From positions 74,726 to 108,993 of the forward strand of contig DAHL01000045.1 of the NCBI GenBank assembly GCA_002509225.1: DNA of 34,268 nt, given 5' to 3'. This DNA comes from Euryarchaeota archaeon UBA102. Lineage in GTDB: Archaea; Thermoplasmatota; Poseidoniia; MGIII; CG-Epi1. Each line of letters opens with the position of its first letter. Position 1 is the stretch's first letter. The notes below the pieces were generated by a model. That model was not told where the DNA came from, ran no database searches, and worked only from the letters and a program-made list of their open reading frames with translations. This document shows, piece after piece, positions 1 through 8,700 of the stretch. Both the position numbers and the translations under genes were made by a program.

Positions 1-2
1 TA

Positions 3-317
3 GGTTCGGTTAAAATGTATTCTAAGGAATTAGAAAACGTAACAGTATCTGAAATGCAAAAATTATCTAAGAAGCTGTGTGAAGAGAAAGATTCTATTAT
101 TTTACTAACTAGTGTTGATGGAGAAAAAGGAAGCCTCATATTGTCTAGGGCAGATAATGTTGACATTGATTGTAATGATATTGTTAAGGAAATTTCTGAA
201 AAATTAGAAGGTAGAGGTGGTGGATCTCCGATGTATGCTCAAAGTACATATCCGAAAAATAAAATTAAAGAAGCCGCTAAAGATATTGTAAATAAAATAA
301 AGGAAAAAATTAATTAG
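3..317 (+). CDS. alaS: Alanyl-tRNA synthetase, C-terminal end (partial)
   Basis: The frame is open to the left edge, so this is the 3' end of a longer gene; the first Met inside the window (position 15) is internal. The roughly 100 visible residues fit a DHHA1 domain, the C-terminal module of alanyl-tRNA synthetase. It ends in a glycine-rich segment (GRGGGSPMYAQ), which corresponds to the Gly-rich/Ala-Gln motif of that domain, followed by a basic helix. AlaRS charges tRNA-Ala in the cytoplasm. DHHA1 also occurs in DHH phosphoesterases, so the assignment rests on the motif and is good but not certain. The TAG stop overlaps the stop of the convergent gene by 4 nt. Confidence 0.8.
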   Translation, partial: GSVKMYSKELENVTVSEMQKLSKKLCEEKDSIILLTSVDGEKGSLILSRADNVDIDCNDIVKEISEKLEGRGGGSPMYAQSTYPKNKIKEAAKDIVNKIKEKIN

Positions 318-736
318 TTTAGAGCTTGGACCATTATACAAGAATCTGTAAGACTGTGTATATTTTCTAAAGTAGATAGCCAATCTTTCAACTCTTTACT
401 TTCGGAACCTGGTTGAAACCAGAGATATTGAAATCCTAATTGAAATGCTTCTTTAGCGATAGATAACGCGACTTTTGGAGGTACTACAAAATTTACAATA
501 CTTTCGTTATTCGGCAATTCGGATAATGAGGAGTAAGCTTTATCCCCTTCAATGAATTTCTCTTTGGGATTTATTGGAAAAACTTTGAAACCTTTAGAAC
601 GTAAATCTTTGTAAATTTGATTGCCGAATTTTTCTGAATTATTGGATGCCCCAACTATTGCTATTGAGGTATTGCTATCTTGGAGTTTTTTTAGGACCAT
701 GTTATCTAGGTGGGAATTTGTATCCTGGTTTTCCAT
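314..736 (-). CDS. CoA-binding domain protein (Rossmann fold, YccU-like)
   Basis: A small protein with one CoA-binding-type Rossmann domain. It has a beta strand followed by a glycine loop (IAIVGASNN), then KVFPINPKE, a conserved second strand, and a C-terminal half typical of the CoA_binding_2 family. Members bind CoA or another nucleotide and their role is mostly unknown. I chose the ATG at 736, which overlaps the upstream topoisomerase gene by 35 nt. An ATG at 700, one base after that gene's TAA, would remove the overlap and places the domain right at the N-terminus, so it is equally plausible. The frame also runs upstream to an ATG at 820, which is unlikely. It is probably cotranscribed with the topoisomerase gene. 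Confidence 0.8.
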   Translation of the reverse strand: MENQDTNSHLDNMVLKKLQDSNTSIAIVGASNNSEKFGNQIYKDLRSKGFKVFPINPKEKFIEGDKAYSSLSELPNNESIVNFVVPPKVALSIAKEAFQLGFQYLWFQPGSESKELKDWLSTLENIHSLTDSCIMVQALN

Positions 737-3419
737 TTTTCTTAAGGAATATAGATGCTGTAAAGGGTTTATTATTTTTAGATGTGAAATCTTCAAAAGG
801 TCCAACCTCACCTCTAGCAACCAATATCGCAGCCTCAGAGCGGGTTAATTCTCTTTTACATAGAGTTCTGGGAATTTCTATATTACAGCCTTTATCATTC
901 GATTCTGCAGCGAAATGAGTAGGAGTTTCTACAATGGCTACATCAGTTGAAGGGCAATTGGAAACGACGCCGGGAGATACGTCGTATTCAGGAAGCGAAA
1001 ATTGACGTGTATTTGATCTCGGTGGAAATTCATAACCTATTCTTCCGTTGTCTTTCAATGTTATAAATGCAGAAAAGGGTTTTCCATAACGACTTATGAA
1101 ACCTTCTAGTTGTGGTGTTTTTCTATCTGAAATTAAGTGTTTTAATTCTTCACGTGACATTTGTCTTTTGTTGATTTCCCTTGGAACCTCTAATTTACAA
1201 GAATCGGTTGTACAGACAATATGTGTAGGAGTTTCCTGAGCTTTTCCTTCACCACAAAGAGGACAAGACCCGAGAGATTCTTGATTTACGTCTTGTGGCG
1301 ATAAATCTGAAGAAGTACTAGCTACAGAAATTCCTTCTTTTGTTATAGAAACTGTTGCCGTATATTCATTATCGTTTTGACCGAAAAAACCATGTAAATC
1401 TTCTATTTTAGTATCACTTAATAATCTTGAAACGGTTTCTCGATCGAAATATCTACCGGACGAATCTTTCCAAATAATGAAATTGCATTCTTCACATTTA
1501 TAGAATAATGCCGTTTCCTCTACTTTACCTTGAGAACACTGACAAGAAGCAACAGGAGGGGCATCTGTGTAGAGTTCTTGAGCCTCATAATTACTCATCG
1601 AAGAAGCCATCTCTTTGGTTTTATTGATTACATCATCCATATAGATAGAACGTGCGATGTTCCCTTGCTGTACTTCTCTAAGTGTAGATTCCATTTCTCC
1701 AGTTAATAAGGGTGAAGTAAGCCACTCTACTGGGACCCTTCTGAGCGTTTCTATTAATCTTATACCTCTAAATGTAGCCCTAAAAGTATTGCCTTTTAAT
1801 CTAGAAATGTATTGACGACTTAGGAGTTTTTCAATAATATCGGCGCGTGTTGCTGGAGTACCTAAGCCTTTTGTCGATTTTAAAACGTCTCTTAAACTTT
1901 CATCTTCGATATCTTTTCCTGCACCCTCCATGCGAGCTAAAAGAGCGGCTTCAGTGAAACGTCCTTTCGGTTTTGTTAGACCTTCTTCAAAATCGTGACT
2001 TGAAAATGAACCAGTATGTTCTTCTGATGATAAAATTTTCCAATGTTCAAAATCTTGTTTAGGAGGAAATAGAGCCCTCCATCCGACTTCTTCAAGTTTT
2101 TTCTGTCTAGCTATAAATCTTTGATCTTCTTTAGTTGCGATTCTGGTTGTATTAGTCCAAACAGATAATGGATGAAACGCAGCCAAAAATTGTTTGCATA
2201 TTAGAATAAACAGATTGGTTTCATCTTTGTTTAGATTTGAAGAGAGAACACCTGTAGGGATTATGGCGAAGTGGTCTGATACTTTGTTATCATTGTATAT
2301 TCTATTTTCATTTTGTAACCCGTGATCGATCAGCCTTGTAGCGTGAACCCCCAAAGATGAATGAGATGCTAATGAATTAATGGTGTTGTGTATTTGCTCC
2401 CTCATTGCATTAGGAAGGTGACGAGAATCTGTTCTGGGATATGTAATTGCTTTTTGAGATTCGTAAAGAGATTGTGCAACGCTTAGGGTTTTTTTAGAAG
2501 GCCAACTCCATAAACGATTTGCAGTCTTTTGTAGGGTGGTTAAATCAAATGGCAGTGGAGAATTTTCATTTCTATTTTTTCTTTCTTCAACTACTGTAAC
2601 ATTACTGTTGGATGATAATATTGATTTTAATTTTGAACGTTGTTCGTCAGTAAAAATTAATTGCTTATCTGTTCCTTTAGCATTACCTTCACCCTCCCAA
2701 AAAGCAACCCATTTTTCATCACCTAAAGTAACGTTTACGTTTAATTTCCAAAATGGCTTTGGAACATGTGATAGAATAGATAATTCGTGATCAGTAACAA
2801 TAGCGAGTGTGGCTGTTTGAACTCGTCCAACTGACCAAGCCGGTTGGCCGGCTCGTTTTTTATTTTGTCTAAGACGAACTGTACAAGCTCTCGTACCATT
2901 CATACCAATTAACCAATCTGCTTCTGCACGAGAATCTGCAGCATCCCGTAATGAATGCATTTCTTCGCCGGATCTTAAATTTTGAAATGCAACTCGAATA
3001 GAATCTGCTGTCATTGATTGGAGCCATAAACGCTTGTAAGGTTTCTCGGTATTAGAATACCGATAAATTTCTTGAAAAATACGTTCCCCTTCACGTGCAG
3101 CATCACAAGCATTGATAACAGAATCCACGTCATCTCGTTTAATTAACGATAATATTGTTGATAGTTGTTTCTTTCTTCCTTTATCTTGATATGACCTTGA
3201 CTTGAATGTTTCTGGAATGATGGGTAAAGTTTTCATGGACCATTTTTTCCATTCATCTTTGTAGTCTTCAGGTGGAACTAATTCTAACATATGACCGATT
3301 GCCCATGTAACTAAATAATCTCCAGATTCAAACCATCCATCTTTTTTTTCAAACCCGCCTAATGCATTTGAAATATCAGCGGCAACGCTTGGCTTCTCCG
3401 AAATTATGACTTGGGGCAT
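702..3419 (-). CDS. topB: Type IA DNA topoisomerase, topoisomerase III (TopB)-like
   Basis: A type IA topoisomerase of about 905 residues that relaxes or decatenates DNA through a transient 5'-phosphotyrosine. The N-terminal Toprim domain opens with VIISEKPSVA and carries the acidic motif DAAREGE (near residue 106), a variant of the usual DxDxEGE that I recall from TopB proteins. The catalytic Tyr lies in AITYPRTDSR (near residue 327). The C-terminus holds three tandem modules, each a Cys-containing zinc-binding-like segment followed by a Toprim_Crpt-type repeat; two of them end in GYEFPPR and GYKFPPR. This architecture is bacterial TopB-like. I chose the ATG at 3419, giving MPQVIISEKP; an upstream ATG at 3446 adds nine residues and would lie almost on a TATA-like sequence. 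It is divergent from top6B. Confidence 0.92.
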   Translation of the reverse strand: MPQVIISEKPSVAADISNALGGFEKKDGWFESGDYLVTWAIGHMLELVPPEDYKDEWKKWSMKTLPIIPETFKSRSYQDKGRKKQLSTILSLIKRDDVDSVINACDAAREGERIFQEIYRYSNTEKPYKRLWLQSMTADSIRVAFQNLRSGEEMHSLRDAADSRAEADWLIGMNGTRACTVRLRQNKKRAGQPAWSVGRVQTATLAIVTDHELSILSHVPKPFWKLNVNVTLGDEKWVAFWEGEGNAKGTDKQLIFTDEQRSKLKSILSSNSNVTVVEERKNRNENSPLPFDLTTLQKTANRLWSWPSKKTLSVAQSLYESQKAITYPRTDSRHLPNAMREQIHNTINSLASHSSLGVHATRLIDHGLQNENRIYNDNKVSDHFAIIPTGVLSSNLNKDETNLFILICKQFLAAFHPLSVWTNTTRIATKEDQRFIARQKKLEEVGWRALFPPKQDFEHWKILSSEEHTGSFSSHDFEEGLTKPKGRFTEAALLARMEGAGKDIEDESLRDVLKSTKGLGTPATRADIIEKLLSRQYISRLKGNTFRATFRGIRLIETLRRVPVEWLTSPLLTGEMESTLREVQQGNIARSIYMDDVINKTKEMASSMSNYEAQELYTDAPPVASCQCSQGKVEETALFYKCEECNFIIWKDSSGRYFDRETVSRLLSDTKIEDLHGFFGQNDNEYTATVSITKEGISVASTSSDLSPQDVNQESLGSCPLCGEGKAQETPTHIVCTTDSCKLEVPREINKRQMSREELKHLISDRKTPQLEGFISRYGKPFSAFITLKDNGRIGYEFPPRSNTRQFSLPEYDVSPGVVSNCPSTDVAIVETPTHFAAESNDKGCNIEIPRTLCKRELTRSEAAILVARGEVGPFEDFTSKNNKPFTASIFLKKNGKPGYKFPPR

Positions 3420-3476
3420 GAATGGGTAGTTGGTCAAAACGTACAACTTAAAACTTTCTGCTGTTCATTTTGAAAC

Positions 3477-3495
3477 CGGGGGACGTAGTCCCCCG
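3477..3495. other. Perfect GC-rich hairpin between divergent topoisomerase genes
   Basis: An 8-bp perfect inverted repeat, CGGGGGAC and its complement, flanks a 3-nt GTA loop in an otherwise AT-rich intergenic region. It sits about 58 nt upstream of topB and 88 nt upstream of top6B. No T-run follows and both neighbours point away, so it is not an ordinary terminator. It could be a protein-binding operator or a leader structure. Confidence 0.5.
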
Positions 3496-3518
3496 AAAGA
3501 AATGGCTAAAAAAAATGA

Positions 3519-3528
3519 TAATATAAGA
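3519..3528 (+). promoter_or_regulatory. Possible TATA box of top6B
   Basis: The AT-rich sequence TAATATAAGA lies about 60 nt before the top6B ATG. Transcription starting about 25 nt downstream would leave a leader of about 30 nt. This is by-eye matching in an AT-rich genome. Confidence 0.3.
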
Positions 3529-3582
3529 AACCTAAACGGCGCGGGATTAATTCTTAAGTGGACTCTGAATTGATACAGCGTT

Positions 3583-5601
3583 ATGGAACAGACTGTTTTG
3601 GGTGAGGAATTCGAAAAGGAAGAGATATCTATCGAAAAAACGAAGGAAACTAAAAAAGTGAATAAACCAAAAAAAACGAAACGGATAAAGAAAAATAAAT
3701 CAGACGATCAACTTAGAGAGATTCCGATATCTGAATTCTTTGAAAAAAATCGACACATATTGGGTTTTGACAATCCTGCACATTCATTGATAACTTCTGT
3801 AAAGGAAGGAGTTGACAATAGTTTAGACGCTTGTGAACAAGCCAGCATTCTGCCCGAAATTATTGTTAAAATAAACAAATTAGAGGGCGATGAATTGAAA
3901 ATATCTATTGAAGATAATGGACCTGGTATCATAGAAAAAGAGATTCCTAATGTATTTGGTAGATTGTTATATGGGTCAAGATTTGGAAGTGGAAAACAAT
4001 CTAGAGGTCAACAGGGAATTGGAATTTCGGCAGCCATAATGTATGGGCAATTGACCACGGGAAGATCTGCTGAAGTAATTTCGAAAGTGGAATCGGAAGA
4101 ATGTGCTACAAAAATAACGATGAAACTGGATATTAGAAAGAATAGAGGTATTGTAGATAATACATTAACTAAGAAAATTGTTTGGAGAAATGAAGATGAA
4201 ATTGATGAATTTGGAGTATCGAAAGAAAAGATAAGCGGTACTAAGATTGAATTTGCACTAAAGGGAAAATATAGAGAAGGACGGCCCTCTGTTTTTGAAT
4301 ATATTAAATCTACAGCCATTGTGAACCCGCATGCTACTGTGATTTTTTATGATCCTTCGGGAAATAAAACTGAATTTGAAAGGATTAGTGATGAAAAACC
4401 TGAAGTTCCAAAAACTAGCATGAAGCCCCACCCAAAGGGAGTGGAATTAGGACAATTAATGAGAATGGCGCATGAAACTGATAGTAATAGAATGGTAGAA
4501 TTTCTAAAAAATGATTTTTCATCTCTTGGAAAACGTAGTATTGAAAACATTCTAGAAAGTTCAAATATAGATTTGATAGTAAGGCCTGGTGATTTGAGTA
4601 GGGGAGAAGCAAAAAATATATTAAAAACATTTCAGGAAACTACACTGAGGGGGCCAACTAGTGACACTTTGATACCTATAGGGGAAAAATTAATCAAGCT
4701 TGGTCTTAAAAATGTTTTAGAAGAAATTAGACCAGAATTCTATACAACTCCTGTAAGTAGGAAGCCTTCTGTTTTTGCTGGAACGCCATTTATAGTTGAA
4801 GTTGGAATGGTTTATGGGGGGAATATACCTAGAGATCAATCTGTTAGGATTTTAAGATTTGCAAATCGCGTCCCTTTGCTTTACCAAGCAGGAGGTTGTG
4901 CAATTACAAAGGCAATACAGAATGTTAATTGGAGACAGTATGGTTTGGAACAACGAGGAGGAAGAGGGACTCCTAATGGCCCTGTTGTAATGTTGGTACA
5001 TCTTGCATCTACAAACATACCTTTCACTTCTGAAGCTAAAGAAGCTATAGCCAATATACCCGAAATAGAGAAAGAAATAAAGCTCGCACTAAGGAGCAAT
5101 GCAAAATTATTGAAAAGACATCTTAGAAAACAGAAAAAGAGAGAAAAATTAAGTGAGAAATTTGAATTGGTACAAAAAGTACTTCCTGCAATGGCAGAAA
5201 AAACGTCTACTTTGCTTGGAATGCCAGTACCTAACTTAGACAAAGTTGTTGCAGAAATAATGGATGTAGTTCTAATAGAAGAAGAAATAGAAAAAGAAAG
5301 AAGGCAAATTAGTGTTAAAGTTAAAGTTACTAATTATAGAAAACGTTCAGCAAATTTCAAAATGAGAATTGGAGTACCTAATTATGAAATAGAAGAAGCG
5401 ATGCCTAGACCAGGAAAAAGAGAAGGAAAATATGTGATATGGAGTGTTGGATTACCAAGCACGGAAACTTCAGAATATAGATTTAAAGTTGAAATAGAAG
5501 ATGATAGAGAATATGAAGGTATAGAAATTTGGACAGAAAAAATAGATAGTAAATATGTGATTGGTGGTGAAACGTGGACAGGTGCGCCAGTTATTGATTA
5601 A
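3583..5601 (+). CDS. top6B: DNA topoisomerase VI subunit B
   Basis: The ATPase subunit of archaeal type IIB topoisomerase VI. It dimerises on ATP binding and drives double-strand passage by the cleaving subunit A. After a Lys-rich N-terminal extension of about 45 residues comes a GHKL ATPase: the Mg-binding Asn is in [10 protein letters not shown] (N79), DNGPGI is at 111-116, and the lid is [10 protein letters not shown]. The middle contains the H2tH and transducer regions, and the C-terminus is an Ig-like domain ending in TWTGAPVID. At 672 residues it is somewhat longer than usual because of the N-terminal extension and this C-terminal domain. The usual neighbour top6A is absent on both sides; the next features are tRNA-Thr and lhr. 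Confidence 0.95.
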   Translation: MEQTVLGEEFEKEEISIEKTKETKKVNKPKKTKRIKKNKSDDQLREIPISEFFEKNRHILGFDNPAHSLITSVKEGVDNSLDACEQASILPEIIVKINKLEGDELKISIEDNGPGIIEKEIPNVFGRLLYGSRFGSGKQSRGQQGIGISAAIMYGQLTTGRSAEVISKVESEECATKITMKLDIRKNRGIVDNTLTKKIVWRNEDEIDEFGVSKEKISGTKIEFALKGKYREGRPSVFEYIKSTAIVNPHATVIFYDPSGNKTEFERISDEKPEVPKTSMKPHPKGVELGQLMRMAHETDSNRMVEFLKNDFSSLGKRSIENILESSNIDLIVRPGDLSRGEAKNILKTFQETTLRGPTSDTLIPIGEKLIKLGLKNVLEEIRPEFYTTPVSRKPSVFAGTPFIVEVGMVYGGNIPRDQSVRILRFANRVPLLYQAGGCAITKAIQNVNWRQYGLEQRGGRGTPNGPVVMLVHLASTNIPFTSEAKEAIANIPEIEKEIKLALRSNAKLLKRHLRKQKKREKLSEKFELVQKVLPAMAEKTSTLLGMPVPNLDKVVAEIMDVVLIEEEIEKERRQISVKVKVTNYRKRSANFKMRIGVPNYEIEEAMPRPGKREGKYVIWSVGLPSTETSEYRFKVEIEDDREYEGIEIWTEKIDSKYVIGGETWTGAPVID

Positions 5602-5607
5602 GTTGAA

Positions 5608-5684
5608 TGGAGCCACCGGCGGGATTTGAACCCGCGGCCTATACCTTACCAAGGTATCGATCTACCAGACTGAGCTACGGTGGC
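5608..5684 (-). tRNA. tRNA-Thr (anticodon GGT)
   Basis: The minus-strand transcript folds as a cloverleaf. The acceptor stem GCCACCG/CGGTGGC is perfect, the anticodon stem is ATACC/GGTAT with loop TTGGTAA giving anticodon GGT (plus-strand 5648-5650), and the T-arm is GCGGG TTCAAAT CCCGC. One D-stem pair is mismatched. The discriminator base is U, as usual for archaeal tRNA-Thr, and CCA is encoded (5608-5610). No intron is visible. The gene lies 6 nt past the convergent top6B stop. Confidence 0.95.
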
Positions 5685-5764
5685 GTATTATATTCAGAAA
5701 GTAGGGGTAAATAGAGTTTATTGGAGTATAGGAAACAGATAAAACCAAGGCGCATACTAGGTAG

Positions 5765-8700
5765 GTGACTAACGCGAATGATAGTATGGTAAAATATATA
5801 GATAATAAACACAAAAAGCATGAAGTATTGGAAGATTTTAACATAGCTATAAGTGAATGGTTCGACGAAAAATTTGAAGAATTAACGCCTCCGCAATCAT
5901 ATGCAGTACCGATAATTAAAAGAAAAGAAAATGTATTGGTATCGAGTCCTACTGGTTCTGGAAAAACGTTGACTGCTTTTTTGAGTATAATAAATGATTT
6001 GTATGAAGAACATGAAAAAGGAGGCCTAGAAGATGGAATACATGCGATTTATATCTCTCCATTAAAAGCCCTTGCAAACGACATAAATAGAAATTTGAAA
6101 GACCCGTTAGCAGAAATAGAAGAATTGGCGGCTAATCGTGATTATGATGTGCCAAAAATACAAGTTGGCGTTAGATCTGGAGACACTACAGTAAGCGAAA
6201 GAGCGAAGATGTCTAGAAAACCCCCTCACATATTAATTACAACTCCAGAAAGTTTGGGATTATTGATTTCATCTACTAAATTTAAAGAACATATGAGAAA
6301 ACTTAGATACATAATAATAGATGAAATACATGATATCGCCAATAATAAAAGAGGGACGCACCTATCTCTTTCAATAGAAAGGTTAAATGCATTAATAGAA
6401 AAAGAACCTACAAGAATAGGACTTTCTGCAACTCAGGCCCCGATAGAAACTATTGCAAATTTCCTAGGAGGTTATGAACAGAGAAAGCCTAGACCTGTGA
6501 ATATAGTAGATATTAAAGAAAGAAAGAAATTAGATTTAAAAGTGATATCTCCTGTTGATGATTTAACTGAAGTATCTGCAGAAATTGTTCGTAAAAAAAT
6601 GTATGATAGATTAGCTGAATTAGTTAAAGATCATAGAACAACATTGATATTTACTAACACAAGAGCAGCTACTGAATCGGTGGGTTTGGAACTGAAACAA
6701 AGAGACTTAGAAAAGGTAGCTGCGCATCACGGATCGCTATCTAAAGAAATACGATTAGAAGTAGAGCAGGAATTAAAAGAAGGTAAAATGGATGCAGTAG
6801 TAACATCTACTTCTTTAGAGCTTGGAATAGATATAGGATTTGTAGATTTAGTAGTGCAAATAGGATCTCCCAAATCTATTGCGAAGGGGTTGCAAAGAAT
6901 TGGAAGAGCAGGGCATGCGATACGCCAAATATCGAAAGGTAGATTATTAGTTTGTGACCCTGATGATTTAATTGAGTGTGCGGTATTAGTTAAATCTGCA
7001 CATGATGGAATAATAGATAGAGTATCTATTCCAGAATGTCCAAAGGACGTCTTAGCGCAATGTATAGTAGGTATGTCCTTAGAAAAAGAATGGAATATTA
7101 ATGAAGCTTTTGAAGTAATTAAAGGATCATATCCATATAGAAATATAGAACGAGAAGAATACATGGAAATCATTGATTTTCTAGGAAGTGAACGAATGTC
7201 CGAACATGGAATCTATCCAAAAATATGGTTAGATGTTGAAGAAAAAACATTCGGAGTTAAAAGAGGAACGCGCCAGATATACAATATGAATATTGGAACT
7301 ATACCTCAAGAGATTAATTACAGAGTTGTGCTAGAAGGAAGAGGAACCAATATAGGTAATCTATCTGAGAAATTTGTCGAAAAATTAAATAGAAATGACA
7401 TATTTGTTTTAGGTGGAAGAACGTACCAATACATACAAACTGAAGGGACGAGGGTCAATGTTAAAGATGGATTAGGAAGAAAACCAACTATTCCTTCTTG
7501 GTCTGGAGAAACGTTACCGAGATCTTTTGATTTAAGTGAAGCTGTGGGACGATTTAGAGGAGAAATATCGAATAAAATAGAAGAAGGGAGTGATACAGAA
7601 GAAGAGGATGATGAATTAGAGAAATGGCTATCGGGAAAATATAGGCTTGATGTTGGCTCATCTAAAACCATAATTTCACATTTACGAGAACAGAAAAGAA
7701 TGTGTAAATTTATACCTTCGAACAAAAAATTGATGTTAGAAGGATATATAGACAATCGGAACAGAAAATGTATAATTTTTCATTTTCCATTTGGACGGAG
7801 GGTGAATGAAGCAATGTCTCATGCATTCGCATATGAACTTGGAAGAAAGATGGAAAGCAATATTGGAGTAACAATGAATGATGACTCTTTTATGTTAACT
7901 ATGCCGAAAGGTATAGAGATTAAAGAGGTTGAAAAACTAGTTAAAAATTGTGAGTTAGAAACGACAGTTAGAAGATCGATAAATAAATCTGAAATATTTG
8001 CTCAAAGATTTCGACATTGTGCAAACCGATCATTTATGGTGTTAAAAAATTACAAGGGAAGAGAGATTTCACTCCCTAGACAGCAGCTTCGAACTTCTCA
8101 AGTTTTGGAAGCTTTGAATGACATAGAAACTTTTCCAATATTGGATGAAACCTATAGAGAAATAATGTACGATGCATTTGATTTGAAAAACGCTCAAAAT
8201 ATAATTGTTGAATTGAAGAAAGGAGAAAGGGAAATTGAGATACGAGATTATTCAATAACGCCCACACCATTTGCTCACGGAGTTATACTGGCTGGACTTA
8301 CAGATATAGTTCTGATGGAGGATAGATCTGCACTGCTTAGAGAATTGCATGATATGGTTTTACAAAAAGTTGTTGAAAAGGACGGGAAAGCAAAAGCTAG
8401 GTTTGATAAGAATATGGTAGAGAGTTATTTCAATGAAAAGAAACCAAGTATAACAGAAGAAAAAAGTTTGATAGAAGCGATAAAAACTTGTGGAGGTATA
8501 GAGCTGTTTGGAAGTGGTGAGAATTTAGTTTATAAAATTTCAGAAATTAAGCCTACAGAAATAAAGGAAATATGTGAAAAGGCGATTAATGAAGGAATTT
8601 TAGAATCTGTGTGGACGGGGAAAAAAGAAATTACGTTTACGACACCAGAAAATGTATCTAAATATAGAACGATCTATGCTAAAACAAAAAAAATGAATAA

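Noticed and set aside
621..918. Open frames on the plus strand opposite the topoisomerase and CoA-binding genes
   Set aside because: They are shadows of well-supported minus-strand genes and have no recognisable domain or start signal.
3039..3110. Loss of the second acidic residue in the topoisomerase Toprim motif (DAAREGE) as an inactivating change
   Set aside because: Variation at this position is familiar in TopB-type enzymes (DAGREGE), and the Tyr and other core motifs are intact.
3477..3495. The GC-rich hairpin as a transcription terminator
   Set aside because: It lies between divergent gene starts and has no T-run on either side.
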